Positions 55,271-63,737 of a stretch of DNA of 64,000 nucleotides are shown here, piece by piece (positions within the stretch are counted from its first letter, which is position 1; every line of letters starts with the position of its first letter). The DNA lies in NCBI RefSeq assembly GCF_014137855.1, contig NZ_JACGWT010000006.1:1-64000 (forward strand), given 5' to 3'. Made by a program: the position numbers and the translations under genes. Below the pieces are notes generated by a model, which searched no databases, was not told where the DNA came from, and saw only the letters and a list, made by a program, of their open reading frames with translations. The DNA comes from Microlunatus kandeliicorticis (GTDB lineage Bacteria; Actinomycetota; Actinomycetes; Propionibacteriales; Propionibacteriaceae).

Positions 55271-55951
55271 GTGGATCTCCAACTGACCGGTCGGGTCGTG
55301 CTCGTCGTCGGCGGCAACGGGCTGATCGGCTCCGCCGTGGTCACCCGCCTCGAGGAGGAGGGGGCGACGGTCGTGGTCGGATCGCGCAGTGCGACCCGTG
55401 GCCTGCGGCTCGACGCGACCGACGACGCCTCGGTCACCTCCGCGGTCTCGGCGGTGCTCGCCGAGCACGGTCGTCTGGACGGTCTGGTGGTCACCGCCGC
55501 GCCGGCCGCCCAGACCCTCGACCCGGCCCGACAGGCGGACCCCGCGCAGGTGATCGAGGCCGTCGACGCCAAGGCCGTCGCCTTCCTGCGGGTGGCGAAC
55601 GCCGTGCTGCCCACCATGGTCGAGGCCGGCTACGGCCGGATCGTCGGGGTCAGCGGGCAGAACGCCTTCCTCACCGGGAACGTCACCGGTTCGGTCCGCA
55701 ACGCGGCCCTGATCATCGCCGCCAAGAACCTGGCCGACGCGGTCGCCGGCTCCGGCGTCACGGTCAACACGGTGAGTCCCGGCGCCGTCAGCCCCACGCC
55801 GGCCCGCGAGGTCCAGCAGGGTGCGCCCGGCCAGTCGAGCCCGGACCAGATCGCCGACCTCATCACGTTCCTGCTCTCACCGCGGACCGCCGCGGTGTCC
55901 GGCGAGTCGATCGCGACGGGCCACCGGGTGCGCGGGGTCGTCAGCCTCTGA
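55271..55951 (+). CDS. Atypical short-chain dehydrogenase without the catalytic tyrosine
   Basis: 226 residues. NAD(P) motif VVGGNGLIGSAVVTRLEEEG at the start, DATDDASVTSAV, VTAAPAAQ, and the Ser region VGVSGQNAF. In the YxxxK position the sequence is NAALIIAAKNLA: the Lys is kept but the Tyr is Ile. NTVSPGAVSPTPA and the C-terminal GESIATGHRVRGVV are SDR-like. It may be a divergent SDR using another residue, or a non-catalytic binder. Confidence 0.85.
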   Translation: MDLQLTGRVVLVVGGNGLIGSAVVTRLEEEGATVVVGSRSATRGLRLDATDDASVTSAVSAVLAEHGRLDGLVVTAAPAAQTLDPARQADPAQVIEAVDAKAVAFLRVANAVLPTMVEAGYGRIVGVSGQNAFLTGNVTGSVRNAALIIAAKNLADAVAGSGVTVNTVSPGAVSPTPAREVQQGAPGQSSPDQIADLITFLLSPRTAAVSGESIATGHRVRGVVSL

Positions 55952-55957
55952 GCCGGG

Positions 55958-56320
55958 TCAACCGGCGTGGCGGCGCCCGCGCCCGGTCCAGCCGAGCGCC
56001 TCGCCGATCGTCGAGAGGCTGGCGTGGTAGCGGACGGCGAGCGTGGTCACCGAGGTCCCGTCGGCGTACTCGGCCCGGATCCGCTCCGGCTCGATGGGCA
56101 GCAGGTGCCGCTGGTGGTTGCGCTCGGGCGGGATGCCGGTCTGCGCGAAGTGCCGCTGGACGGTCTTGCCGCTGATGCCGTAGTCCCGACCCACCGCCGC
56201 GGGCGGCTCACCGGCGGCCAACCGCTCCGCCATCACCGGCCACGGCAGACCGGCCAGCCAGGCGCGGTAGGCGGCGGACTGGGTGGGACCGTCCGGTCGG
56301 GGGGACGGCGACGTGGTCAC
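55958..56320 (-). CDS. Helix-turn-helix protein of unknown function
   Basis: 120 residues with two HTH-like segments: EPPAAVGRDYGISGKTVQRH (residues about 38-57) and TSVTTLAVRYHASLSTIGEA (about 88-107). They resemble the DNA-binding parts of recombinases or transposases, but no catalytic domain follows. It may be a small regulator or a domesticated transposase N-terminus. GTG start; the 272-bp gap upstream (56321-56592) shows no clear element. Confidence 0.6.
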   Translation of the reverse strand: MTTSPSPRPDGPTQSAAYRAWLAGLPWPVMAERLAAGEPPAAVGRDYGISGKTVQRHFAQTGIPPERNHQRHLLPIEPERIRAEYADGTSVTTLAVRYHASLSTIGEALGWTGRGRRHAG

Positions 56321-56592
56321 GTCGACGAGCGTGGCACGCGCCGGGGGCAGCCACGGACGGCTCGGGTAGCAATTGGCCGAGAACCTGATCAGCGGCTCTC
56401 ATCTGCGGCCGGAAGGACGCCCGAGCAGCGGTCGGACCAAGACGACGCCCCGCGACCGCTCCCTCCACAGGCCGACCGCGGGGCGCCGCCGCTTCTCCCG
56501 AACACCGGCGGATTCGGACGTACGCAAACGAGGGCCGGAACCCTCGCGGCGAGAAGTTTCTCCCGCGTCGGACCTGGTGGGGCGGCTTTTGC

Positions 56593-56946
56593 TCACCTTG
56601 TCGCGATCGACCGGGTTCCTGACGGAATCGCACCGTCAGCGGGCGCCGGGTCCGCGGTCCGGCGCTGCCCGAGACGTCGTCCGCACGCCAGCACCAGCCC
56701 GACCAGCAGCAGGTAGAGCCCGGCCGCCAGCACGACGAGCCCGGCGGCCTCGAGGGTCAGCCAGACCCGGTAGGCACGCTCGACGTCGGCGGTGTCGATC
56801 GGCGGGTAGGTCCGGCGTGCCTGCTCCCAGGCCGCCCAGGCCGCGGCCTGATGCCGGCCCCCGACGAGCAGGACGGCGGCACCACCGGCGACCACCAGCG
56901 CGCCCAGCACCGCCACGGCCCGGACCACCCGGGACCGCACCCTCAC
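56593..56946 (-). CDS. Small membrane protein, two helices
   Basis: About 117 residues. Two hydrophobic segments (VVRAVAVLGALVVAGGAAVLL and AAGLVVLAAGLYLLLVGLVL) flank a short polar part with RRTYPPIDTADVERAYRVWL. GTG start at 56946 overlaps the upstream stop (GTGA). Family not recognised; probably a partner of the upstream soluble protein. Confidence 0.6.
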   Translation of the reverse strand: MRVRSRVVRAVAVLGALVVAGGAAVLLVGGRHQAAAWAAWEQARRTYPPIDTADVERAYRVWLTLEAAGLVVLAAGLYLLLVGLVLACGRRLGQRRTADPAPADGAIPSGTRSIATR

Positions 56947-57473
56947 CGGCCGTACTCCGCGCGCAGCCGCTCGAGGGTGGCGTCGGCCTGCTCGGCCACG
57001 CCGGCGTGGGCCCAGCTGACCCCCCGGCCGAGCGTGGTGTGCCAGAGCAGCGGTCGGGTCGGGTACGACAGGTCGCGGCGTCCGCTGACCGTGATGGTCT
57101 GGCCGGCCCCGACCCGCACCGTCTCCTCGACGGCCACCGCGGCGGCGATCCGCTCGCGGAACAGGTCGGGCACCCGTCCGGGCTCGACCAAATCGACCTG
57201 GCCGCGGGTGTGGTCGTCGAGCCTCCAGCTGAGCCGCCGCAGCTCGGCGTTCCAGCTGCCCTGGTCGATCCGGTGCCAGCCGACCGCCGTCCAACCGCCA
57301 CCGTCGGGGACCCAGAGCCGGCCGCGGGTACCGATCACCGCGGTCTCTCCCCCGCCGGACACGGTCGCCCAGGCCAGCACCGGCTCGTCCGGTTCGCCGG
57401 CGGCGACCACCGCGGCCCGCCAGGCGGCGTGCGTCGGCGCGGGCAGCCCGCGACGGCCCAGACGTCGGATCAC
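56943..57473 (-). CDS. Soluble protein of unknown function
   Basis: About 176 residues, beginning VIRRLGRRGLPAPTHAAWRA and containing repeated beta-strand-like stretches (EPVLAWATVSGGGETAVIGT, GRLWVPDGGGWTAVGWHRI). No catalytic motif or membrane segment that I recognise. I chose GTG 57473, with GAGAAT 6 nt upstream; the frame is open to 57632, but that part overlaps an inverted repeat. Confidence 0.62.
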   Translation of the reverse strand: MIRRLGRRGLPAPTHAAWRAAVVAAGEPDEPVLAWATVSGGGETAVIGTRGRLWVPDGGGWTAVGWHRIDQGSWNAELRRLSWRLDDHTRGQVDLVEPGRVPDLFRERIAAAVAVEETVRVGAGQTITVSGRRDLSYPTRPLLWHTTLGRGVSWAHAGVAEQADATLERLRAEYGR

Positions 57474-57584
57474 CCCGCCATTCTCCGTCACCCCGGGTCT
57501 GTGGACGTTCCTCCTTCTCACGCGGTCCGGGACCGGCCCACCGGCTCCGCGCCGATGGGGACCGCACTCTGCGGCCGTTACGCA

Positions 57585-57616
57585 GACCTTGCGTCTGCTG
57601 CAGCGGACGCAAGGTC
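57585..57616. promoter_or_regulatory. Inverted repeat GACCTTGCGTC / GACGCAAGGTC
   Basis: Perfect 11-bp arms (57585-57595 and 57606-57616) with a 10-nt loop; a third CGCAAGGTC is at 57628-57636. An alternative smaller stem GCAGAC/GTCTGC uses the left arm. It lies between the sigma factor stop (57700) and the start of the 56943 gene, so it could be a terminator or a binding site. Confidence 0.55.
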
Positions 57617-57699
57617 CGAGTTCCGGCCGCAAGGTCGGGCCCGGACCACGGCGGGCCCGGATCCCGTCGGACCGCCCGACGTCCGACGCGGCCCCGGAC

Positions 57700-58566
57700 T
57701 CAGCCGGCCAGGTGCAGGCGGGCCTGTGCTGGGCACAGCCCGCGGAGCAGCTCGAGACCCTCGCGCTCGAGCCGCCGGACCTGGGCCTTGTCGAGCCCCA
57801 GCAGCTCGGCGGTCCGGCCCGCGGGGTGGGCCGCGCCGTCGACCCCGAACCCGTACCGCAGCCGCAGCACCGCCCGGACCAGCGGCGGCAGCGCCTCGAG
57901 CAGCTCGGCTCCGGGCATCGTGCCGGTCAACGCCGCCTCGAGGTCACGCTCGGCGCGCCGGTCTGCGAGCTGGACGGCACCCAGGTCGACCGGTGCCGGC
58001 TCGCGGTGCTCGACCACCCGGCGGGTCCACTCGACGCTCCGGCCCAGGCGGTCGGCGAGCTCGGCGACGCTCGGACTGCGGCCCAGCTCCTGCTCCAGCC
58101 GGGCGCCGAGACCGCGGACCCGGCGCAGGGCGGCCGCCTGCTGCCCGGACAACCCGGGGCCGGCCTGCGCGCGGCCGGCGGCCTCGCGGACGGCCGCGCG
58201 CACCCAGTGCAGCGCGTAGGTGGCGAACCGGCAGCCGCGCCGGTGGTCGAAGCGCCGGACCGCCTCGATCAGCCCCAGGCACCCCTCCTGGAACAGGTCG
58301 GGCTCACCGGCCCGCCGGCCCTGCTCGCGGAGCACCAGACCGACGAGGGCGAGGTTCGCCTCGACGTAGCGGGCCGCGGCGGCGCGACCCAGCCGGTCGA
58401 GCTCGGCGAGCTCGGCCGGGTCGCAGACGACGGCGGGCGTCCAGGTCCCGTCGAGCACGGCGCGGGCGGCCAGCCCGGTCTCGATCCGGCGGGACAGTTC
58501 GATCTCCTCCTCGGCGTCGAGGAGGTCGGGATGGGTGCGGTCGCGGGTCGCCTGGTCACTGGTCAC
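57700..58566 (-). CDS. Sigma-70 family RNA polymerase sigma factor (group 2-like)
   Basis: About 289 residues. Region 2: ANLALVGLVLREQGRRAGEP, LFQEGCLGLIEAVRRFDHRR, then FATYALHWVRAAVREAAG. Region 3 and 4: RSPSVAELADRLGRS and RAVLRLRYGFGVDGA followed by the HTH TAELLGLDKAQVRRLEREGL. The region 2.4 segment departs from the usual TYATWWIRQAI, so -10 recognition may differ. No region 1.1. GTG 58566 is my choice; the frame extends to 58707 into dnaG. It follows dnaG by 88 bp. Confidence 0.85.
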   Translation of the reverse strand: MTSDQATRDRTHPDLLDAEEEIELSRRIETGLAARAVLDGTWTPAVVCDPAELAELDRLGRAAAARYVEANLALVGLVLREQGRRAGEPDLFQEGCLGLIEAVRRFDHRRGCRFATYALHWVRAAVREAAGRAQAGPGLSGQQAAALRRVRGLGARLEQELGRSPSVAELADRLGRSVEWTRRVVEHREPAPVDLGAVQLADRRAERDLEAALTGTMPGAELLEALPPLVRAVLRLRYGFGVDGAAHPAGRTAELLGLDKAQVRRLEREGLELLRGLCPAQARLHLAG

Positions 58567-58654
58567 CTGGTCAGCCTCGGACGCGGGACGGCGTCCCGGT
58601 GTTGTCCGTTGCCGTGGGCTGTGGACAACCCGCGACGGACGACGTGAGCCTGGG

Positions 58655-60553
58655 TCAGGCGTCGGCGCCGAGGCTGAGGTTCTGCAGGTCGGTCCGGCGG
58701 GCCTCAAGCACGACCAGCTCGGAGAACATCTGGTTGTAGGTGCCCTGGGCCTCGACCGGGTTGGTCCGCTGCAGCTTCGACTTCACGTCGGCGATCCGGC
58801 GCATCACCGTGAGCAGCCGGAGCCGTGCGGTGTGCGCGGTGACGTAGCGGCGGACCGGCTCGACGCTGAGCAGCGGCTCGACGGCCAGCGCCACCACCAG
58901 CGACTCGACCCACGGGTTGTCCTCGGCGGCGGCGACCCGGCGCGGCCAGTCCGAAGACGCCGACACCCCGCCGTCGGCGGCCGCGCGGCGGGCGTGCCGG
59001 AGCACCGCGGCGTAGGCGGGGTGGGTGAAGTCCTCGGCGGTGAGCCCGTCGAAGTCGTCGTCGAACAGCTGCGGCGCCTGCACCAACAGCTTCGCCGTCT
59101 CGCGCTCGGTGCTCAGCCGCCGGTCGTGCGGGTCGGGCAGCACGTCCGCGGTCCGGGTGGCCGGACCGGTCGGCTCCCCCGCCGGGTCGGCGCGCGTGGG
59201 CTCGGGCTCCTCGTCGGCGGTCCGCTTCGAGGCCCGCGCCGCGGCCCGGTTGACCTCGGCCCGGACCTCCTCGGCGTCCATCCCGAGCATCCCGGCGAGC
59301 TCGCGGGCGTACCCGCCGACCATGCCCGCGTCGCGGACGCTGGCCACCAGCGGGGCGGCCTCGCGCAGCGCGCCGAGCCGCCCGTCGGCCCGGTCGAGGT
59401 CGTAGCGGCTGAGCACGTTCGACATCACGAACCGGTAGAGCGGGATCCGCCGGCCGACCAGCTCGCGGACCGCCGCCTCGCCGTGCTGCAGCCGCAGGTC
59501 GCACGGGTCGAGCCCGTGCGGGTCGACCGCGACGTAGGTCTGGGCGATGAAGCTCTCGTCGTTCCGGAACACCTTGAGCGCGGCGGCCTGGCCGGCGTCG
59601 TCGCCGTCGAAGGTGAAGATCACCTCGCCGTGGAAGGCGTCGTGGTTGCCCATCAGCCGGCGGAGCAGCCGGGCGTGCTCGTCACCGAACGCCGTCCCGC
59701 AGCTGGCCACCGCGGTGTCGACGCCGGACAGGTGCGCGGCCATCACGTCGGTGTAGCCCTCGACGATCACCGCCTGGCTCTTCTTGCCGATCGGCAGCCG
59801 GGCCAGGTCGAGCCCGTAGAGCACCTGCGACTTCTTGTAGAGCGGGGTCTCGGGGGTGTTGATGTACTTCGCCGGCAGCCGGTCGTCGTCGAAGATCCGG
59901 CGGGCGCCGAACCCGACCGTCGACTTCCCGCTGTCGCGGATCGGCCAGAGCACCCGGCCGGTGAAGAAGTCCCAGCCGCCCTTGCGGGTCAGCCCGCCGG
60001 TGATCAAGTCGGCCTCGCTGTAGCCCCGGGCCTTGAGATGCTGGGTCAGGGCGCGGCCCTCGCGGGGGGCGAACCCGACCCCGAACCGCTCGGCCGCGGC
60101 CCGGTCGAAACCGCGCTGGGCCAGGAACTGCCGGGCCGCCAGCGCGTCGGGGCGGGACAGCTGGTCGGCGTAGAACTCGGCGGCCTCGCGGTGCGCCTCG
60201 AGCAACCGCATCCGCAGCCCCGGCTCGACCCGTGGCCCGCTGTCCTCGGTGAACCGCAGCTGGATGCCGACCCGGTCGGCCAGCCGCTGCACCGCCTCGG
60301 AGAACGACAGGTTCTCGATCTTCTGCATGAACCCGATCGCGTCGCCGCCCTCGCCGCAGGCGCCGAAGCAGTACCAGAAGCCGCGGGAGGGGGTGACGTG
60401 GAAGCTCGGGCTCTTCTCGTCGTGGAAGGGACACAGGCCCTTGAGCGAGCCGCCACCGGCGCTCCTCAGGGCGACGTAGGACCCGACGACGTCCTCGATC
60501 CGGGCCCGGTCACGGACGGCGGCGAGATCCTCGTCGTTGATCCGGCCGGCCAC
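58655..60553 (-). CDS. dnaG: DNA primase
   Basis: About 632 residues. CHC2 zinc domain (LCPFHDEKSPSFHVTP, then WYCFGACGEGGDAIGF), catalytic core with RGYSEADLITGGL, TOPRIM acid residues in VIVEGYTDVMAAH and FTFDGDDAGQAAALK, and a helicase-binding C-terminus. The zinc loop has CxxxC in place of the common CxxC. I place the start at GTG 60553 (VAGRINDEDLAAVRD): TAGACT lies exactly 7 nt upstream, and the longer frame to 60667 only adds residues not expected in DnaG. Confidence 0.95.
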   Translation of the reverse strand: MAGRINDEDLAAVRDRARIEDVVGSYVALRSAGGGSLKGLCPFHDEKSPSFHVTPSRGFWYCFGACGEGGDAIGFMQKIENLSFSEAVQRLADRVGIQLRFTEDSGPRVEPGLRMRLLEAHREAAEFYADQLSRPDALAARQFLAQRGFDRAAAERFGVGFAPREGRALTQHLKARGYSEADLITGGLTRKGGWDFFTGRVLWPIRDSGKSTVGFGARRIFDDDRLPAKYINTPETPLYKKSQVLYGLDLARLPIGKKSQAVIVEGYTDVMAAHLSGVDTAVASCGTAFGDEHARLLRRLMGNHDAFHGEVIFTFDGDDAGQAAALKVFRNDESFIAQTYVAVDPHGLDPCDLRLQHGEAAVRELVGRRIPLYRFVMSNVLSRYDLDRADGRLGALREAAPLVASVRDAGMVGGYARELAGMLGMDAEEVRAEVNRAAARASKRTADEEPEPTRADPAGEPTGPATRTADVLPDPHDRRLSTERETAKLLVQAPQLFDDDFDGLTAEDFTHPAYAAVLRHARRAAADGGVSASSDWPRRVAAAEDNPWVESLVVALAVEPLLSVEPVRRYVTAHTARLRLLTVMRRIADVKSKLQRTNPVEAQGTYNQMFSELVVLEARRTDLQNLSLGADA

Positions 60554-60560
60554 CCGCGGG

Positions 60561-60566
60561 AGTCTA
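60561..60566 (-). promoter_or_regulatory. -10 hexamer TAGACT for leaderless dnaG
   Basis: Minus strand TAGACT, CCCGCGG, GTG at 60553 (7 nt). Confidence 0.6.
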
Positions 60567-60639
60567 GTCGGCGCTCCGGGCCCGGGTCCGGGTCCGTCCG
60601 GCCGAATCCGCCGGTGACCTGGCCCGTTGGTGCCACCAT

Positions 60640-62934
60640 GTGGCCGTGACCAGGGGGCCCGGACCACGGCGGACGGCCGCCGCGGTGCTGCGCGGGCTGT
60701 CGGCGATCGGGGCCACCGGTTCCGGTGGGCCGCCGGCCAGCTGGGAGGAGAGCGTCGACCGCGGCCTGCGGCGGCTGTTCCTGCTGTCCTTCGCGGCCAA
60801 CCTGGTCAGTTCGGTCGCCTCGCTGGGTCCCGAGCGCAGCGACGGGGCGGCCGGGCTCGCGGCCGACGTCGCCCTGGTGCTGCTGACCGCGGCCGCCGCG
60901 GTGACCATCGGGGCCGGACGCGAGGGACCCCGGGCCGCACGCTGGTTCACCGCGCTGACCGTGCTGGTGCTGCTCGTCCAGGTCCCGGTCGGGTTGCGCG
61001 ACAACTGGTCGGTCAACCTGGTCACCCACCTGCTGGCCTTCGCCCTGGTCTCGCTGCCCGCCCGCCGGCGGTGGTGGCCGGTGCTGCTGATCGGGGCGGC
61101 CTACGTGGTCCCCCGGCTGGTCCGCAGCGACCACGTCGGCGGACCGGCCGGGCTGTCGGTGCCGGTGGTGGTGACCGGTGCGGTGCTGGCCACCATCGTG
61201 CTGATCCTCGACGGGCTGCGCGGGTTCGCCCGCCAGGCCGACGCCCTCAACGCCGCCGCCCGCGCCGCGGAGCGCGCCGAGCTCGAGGCCGACGTCCGCA
61301 GCCGGCAGGAACGCGAGAGCGAGCGGATCATCCACGACCACGTCGTGCACGGGCTGCGGGCCGTCGCCGCCGGGCCGGGCGTGGTCCCGGCCGAGGCGGC
61401 CCGCCGGGCCTGCGCGGAGGCGGTGGCCGCGATCGGCCCGGCACCCGGGGCGACACCGGAGCCGGAGACGTCGTTGGGGACGCGGCTGCGGGCGGTGGCC
61501 AGCACCGCGCTGGCCGACGTCCGGCTCGACGGTGATCTCGACCTGCCGGCCCTGCCGCCCGACGTCGTCGCGGCTCTCGCGGCCGCGGCGACCGAGGCGT
61601 TGCGCAACGTCGACCGGCACGCCGACACCGGGACCGCCGCCCTCACGGTCACCGCGCTCGAGCACGGCGTCCGGGTGGACGTCACCGACGACGGCGCCGG
61701 ATTCGACCCCGACGCCGCGGCGCACCCGCGCAGCCTCGGGGTCGACGGCTCGATCCGCCGGCGGATGGAGGAGGTGGGCGGCTGGTCCTCGATCGAGAGC
61801 GCGCCCGGCCGGGGCACCCGGGTCACGGTCGGCTGGCAGGACACCGGCGCGACCCGGCGCACCCGCGAGGCGGTGGACGCGACGGTGGTCGGCGCCCGGT
61901 CGACCTTCTGCCTGGCCTTCAGCCCCAACCTGCTGGCCGGGGTGTGGATGGCCGTCTACACCGCTCCCGAGCTGGCCTGGCCGCCCGGCGGGCCGATCGC
62001 CGCCTTCGCCGCGCTCGTCTTCACCGCGCTCGCGGTCGTCCCGCTGCGGCGGTACGGGATGAACCGGCTGCTCGCCGTGAGCGCGCTCGCCGTCGGCGTC
62101 GGCGCGGTGCTGGTCAACGGGCTGAGCATCGCCCCGGGCACCACCAACGGCTACACCTTCGCGCTGGCCGGTCCGGCCTCGGCGGTGGTGGTGCTGATCG
62201 TCTTCCTCCGGCCCTACCGCGAGGGTCTGGTCGCCTCGCTGCTGCTGATCGCCTCGGTGGTGGCGATGACGGTCCGGATGGCCGACGGCAGCGCCGCGGC
62301 GACCCTGACGCTGGCGCCGACCTGGCTCGCCCCGGTGGTGCCGCTGCTCGGCGGGCTCGTGCTGCGGATCACCATCGACCGGCTGGGGGCGCGGATGGTC
62401 TCGACCGCCGAGCAGCTGCGCCGGCTCGAGCAGCACCGGGTCGCGCTCGGCGTCCGTACCCGGGTGCTGGCCGAGCGGATCGGCCGGCTGCACGGTCCGG
62501 TCACCGGGCTGCTCGACGGGGTGGCCACCGGCGTCCTCGACCCGGCGGACCCGGCGGTCCGGGACCGGGCCGCGGTGCTCGAGGCCTCAGTCCGCGACGA
62601 CCTGGTGCTCCCCGGCGACCGCTACGAGACCCTGCGCCGCGACATCCGGACCTGTCGCGAGCAGGGGTGGCGGATCCGGCTGCTGGCCGAGCCCGACCAG
62701 CTCGCCGACTCGCGCGACGTGCTGACCGCGGTGCTCGAACGACTCGCCGCCCTCGGCACCGCGGGCGCGGTCACCATCTCCGCACTGCACGACGACGCCC
62801 GGGTCGAGCTGACCGCGTTCGTCTCCGAGCTGCCGGCGGCCGTGGTGGCCGCGACCGCCGACGCGCTGGCCCGGCTCGGCGGCCGGGTGGACGCCGCGGA
62901 GGGCCACGTCCGGGCCCGTTGGCGGATCGCCTGA
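60640..62934 (+). CDS. Sensor histidine kinase with two membrane domains and a second kinase-like module
   Basis: About 764 residues. Residues 45-195 hold some five to six helices. A linker coiled coil leads to the HPK7-type dimerisation segment SERIIHDHVVHGL with His232, then the ATPase domain with N-box EALRNVDRHAD (321-328) and G-box DDGAGFD (350-356). A second membrane domain (430-580) follows, then RLHGPVTGLLDGVATGVLDP and a degenerate module ending at 764. A NarL-type regulator follows after 109 bp. Signal unknown. GTG 60640 or GTG 60646. Confidence 0.85.
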   Translation: MAVTRGPGPRRTAAAVLRGLSAIGATGSGGPPASWEESVDRGLRRLFLLSFAANLVSSVASLGPERSDGAAGLAADVALVLLTAAAAVTIGAGREGPRAARWFTALTVLVLLVQVPVGLRDNWSVNLVTHLLAFALVSLPARRRWWPVLLIGAAYVVPRLVRSDHVGGPAGLSVPVVVTGAVLATIVLILDGLRGFARQADALNAAARAAERAELEADVRSRQERESERIIHDHVVHGLRAVAAGPGVVPAEAARRACAEAVAAIGPAPGATPEPETSLGTRLRAVASTALADVRLDGDLDLPALPPDVVAALAAAATEALRNVDRHADTGTAALTVTALEHGVRVDVTDDGAGFDPDAAAHPRSLGVDGSIRRRMEEVGGWSSIESAPGRGTRVTVGWQDTGATRRTREAVDATVVGARSTFCLAFSPNLLAGVWMAVYTAPELAWPPGGPIAAFAALVFTALAVVPLRRYGMNRLLAVSALAVGVGAVLVNGLSIAPGTTNGYTFALAGPASAVVVLIVFLRPYREGLVASLLLIASVVAMTVRMADGSAAATLTLAPTWLAPVVPLLGGLVLRITIDRLGARMVSTAEQLRRLEQHRVALGVRTRVLAERIGRLHGPVTGLLDGVATGVLDPADPAVRDRAAVLEASVRDDLVLPGDRYETLRRDIRTCREQGWRIRLLAEPDQLADSRDVLTAVLERLAALGTAGAVTISALHDDARVELTAFVSELPAAVVAATADALARLGGRVDAAEGHVRARWRIA

Positions 62935-63043
62935 CCAGGGCCTTCACCGGGGCCCCGACCTGCCTCACCGACTGCTCCCGCCGTGAGCACTGTCCCTCTG
63001 CGGAAGGACTGCGCACCGCGGTCGGGGCTGCCACGATGACCGG

Positions 63044-63697
63044 ATGAGCAGGTCCGCGGGGGACAGGGTCCGGCTGGGGGTCGTCGACGACCACGACGTC
63101 GTCCTGGTGGGGGTCGGCGCGATCGCCCGGGCCAACCCGGGAGTCATCGCCGAGTTCATCCCGGCCGGCTCGGTCGACGAGCTGCTGGCCGACCCGGCGG
63201 TGCCCGACGTCGTGCTGCTCGACGTCAACCTGGCCGACGGGACGGACGTGGCCGACTCGGTCCGGCGCCTCGTCGAGCGCGACCTGGTCGTCGTCCTCTA
63301 CACCTCCGACGTCCGGCCGGTGCCGATCCGCCGCGGGATCCGGGCCGGGGCCCGCGGGGTGGCGCTGAAATCCGACCCGGCCGACACCCTGATCGACACC
63401 GTGCTCGACGCCCGGGCCGGCGACTTCGCCGTCTCCAGCGAGCTGGCCCACGTGCTGGCCACCGACGAGACGTTGTGCGCGCGACTGGCTCCGCGGGAGC
63501 TGGAGGCCCTGCGGCTGCTGGCCACCGGGATCCCGAAGAAGCAGCTCGGCCGCTGGATGCAGCCGCCGGTCGAGGTGACCACGGTGAACACCTACTTCAA
63601 CCGGATCGCGCAGCGCTACGCCGAGCTCGGGCGCAATGTCGGCAACGTCTACCAGGCGCTGCGCGAGGCCGAGGCCGACGGCCACCTGGACCGGTGA
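63044..63697 (+). CDS. NarL/LuxR-type response regulator
   Basis: 217 residues. Receiver domain: acidic pocket VVDDHDVV, phospho-acceptor Asp60 in DVVLLDVNLADG, Thr in VVLYTSD, Lys in RGVALKSD. C-terminal HTH (about 150-200) LAPRELEALRLLATGIPKKQ, then VNTYFNRIAQRYAELGR; it is a variant of the LuxR HTH with a long insertion (GRWMQPPVEVTT). Partner of the histidine kinase 109 bp upstream. ATG start. Confidence 0.9.
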   Translation: MSRSAGDRVRLGVVDDHDVVLVGVGAIARANPGVIAEFIPAGSVDELLADPAVPDVVLLDVNLADGTDVADSVRRLVERDLVVVLYTSDVRPVPIRRGIRAGARGVALKSDPADTLIDTVLDARAGDFAVSSELAHVLATDETLCARLAPRELEALRLLATGIPKKQLGRWMQPPVEVTTVNTYFNRIAQRYAELGRNVGNVYQALREAEADGHLDR

Positions 63698-63725
63698 CCC
63701 CGGTCGGGCCGGGACGACCCCGCAC

Positions 63726-63731
63726 TAGGGT
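63726..63731 (+). promoter_or_regulatory. -10 hexamer TAGGGT for leaderless DCC gene
   Basis: TAGGGT, GGATCC, GTG at 63738 (6 nt). Confidence 0.55.
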
Positions 63732-63737
63732 GGATCC

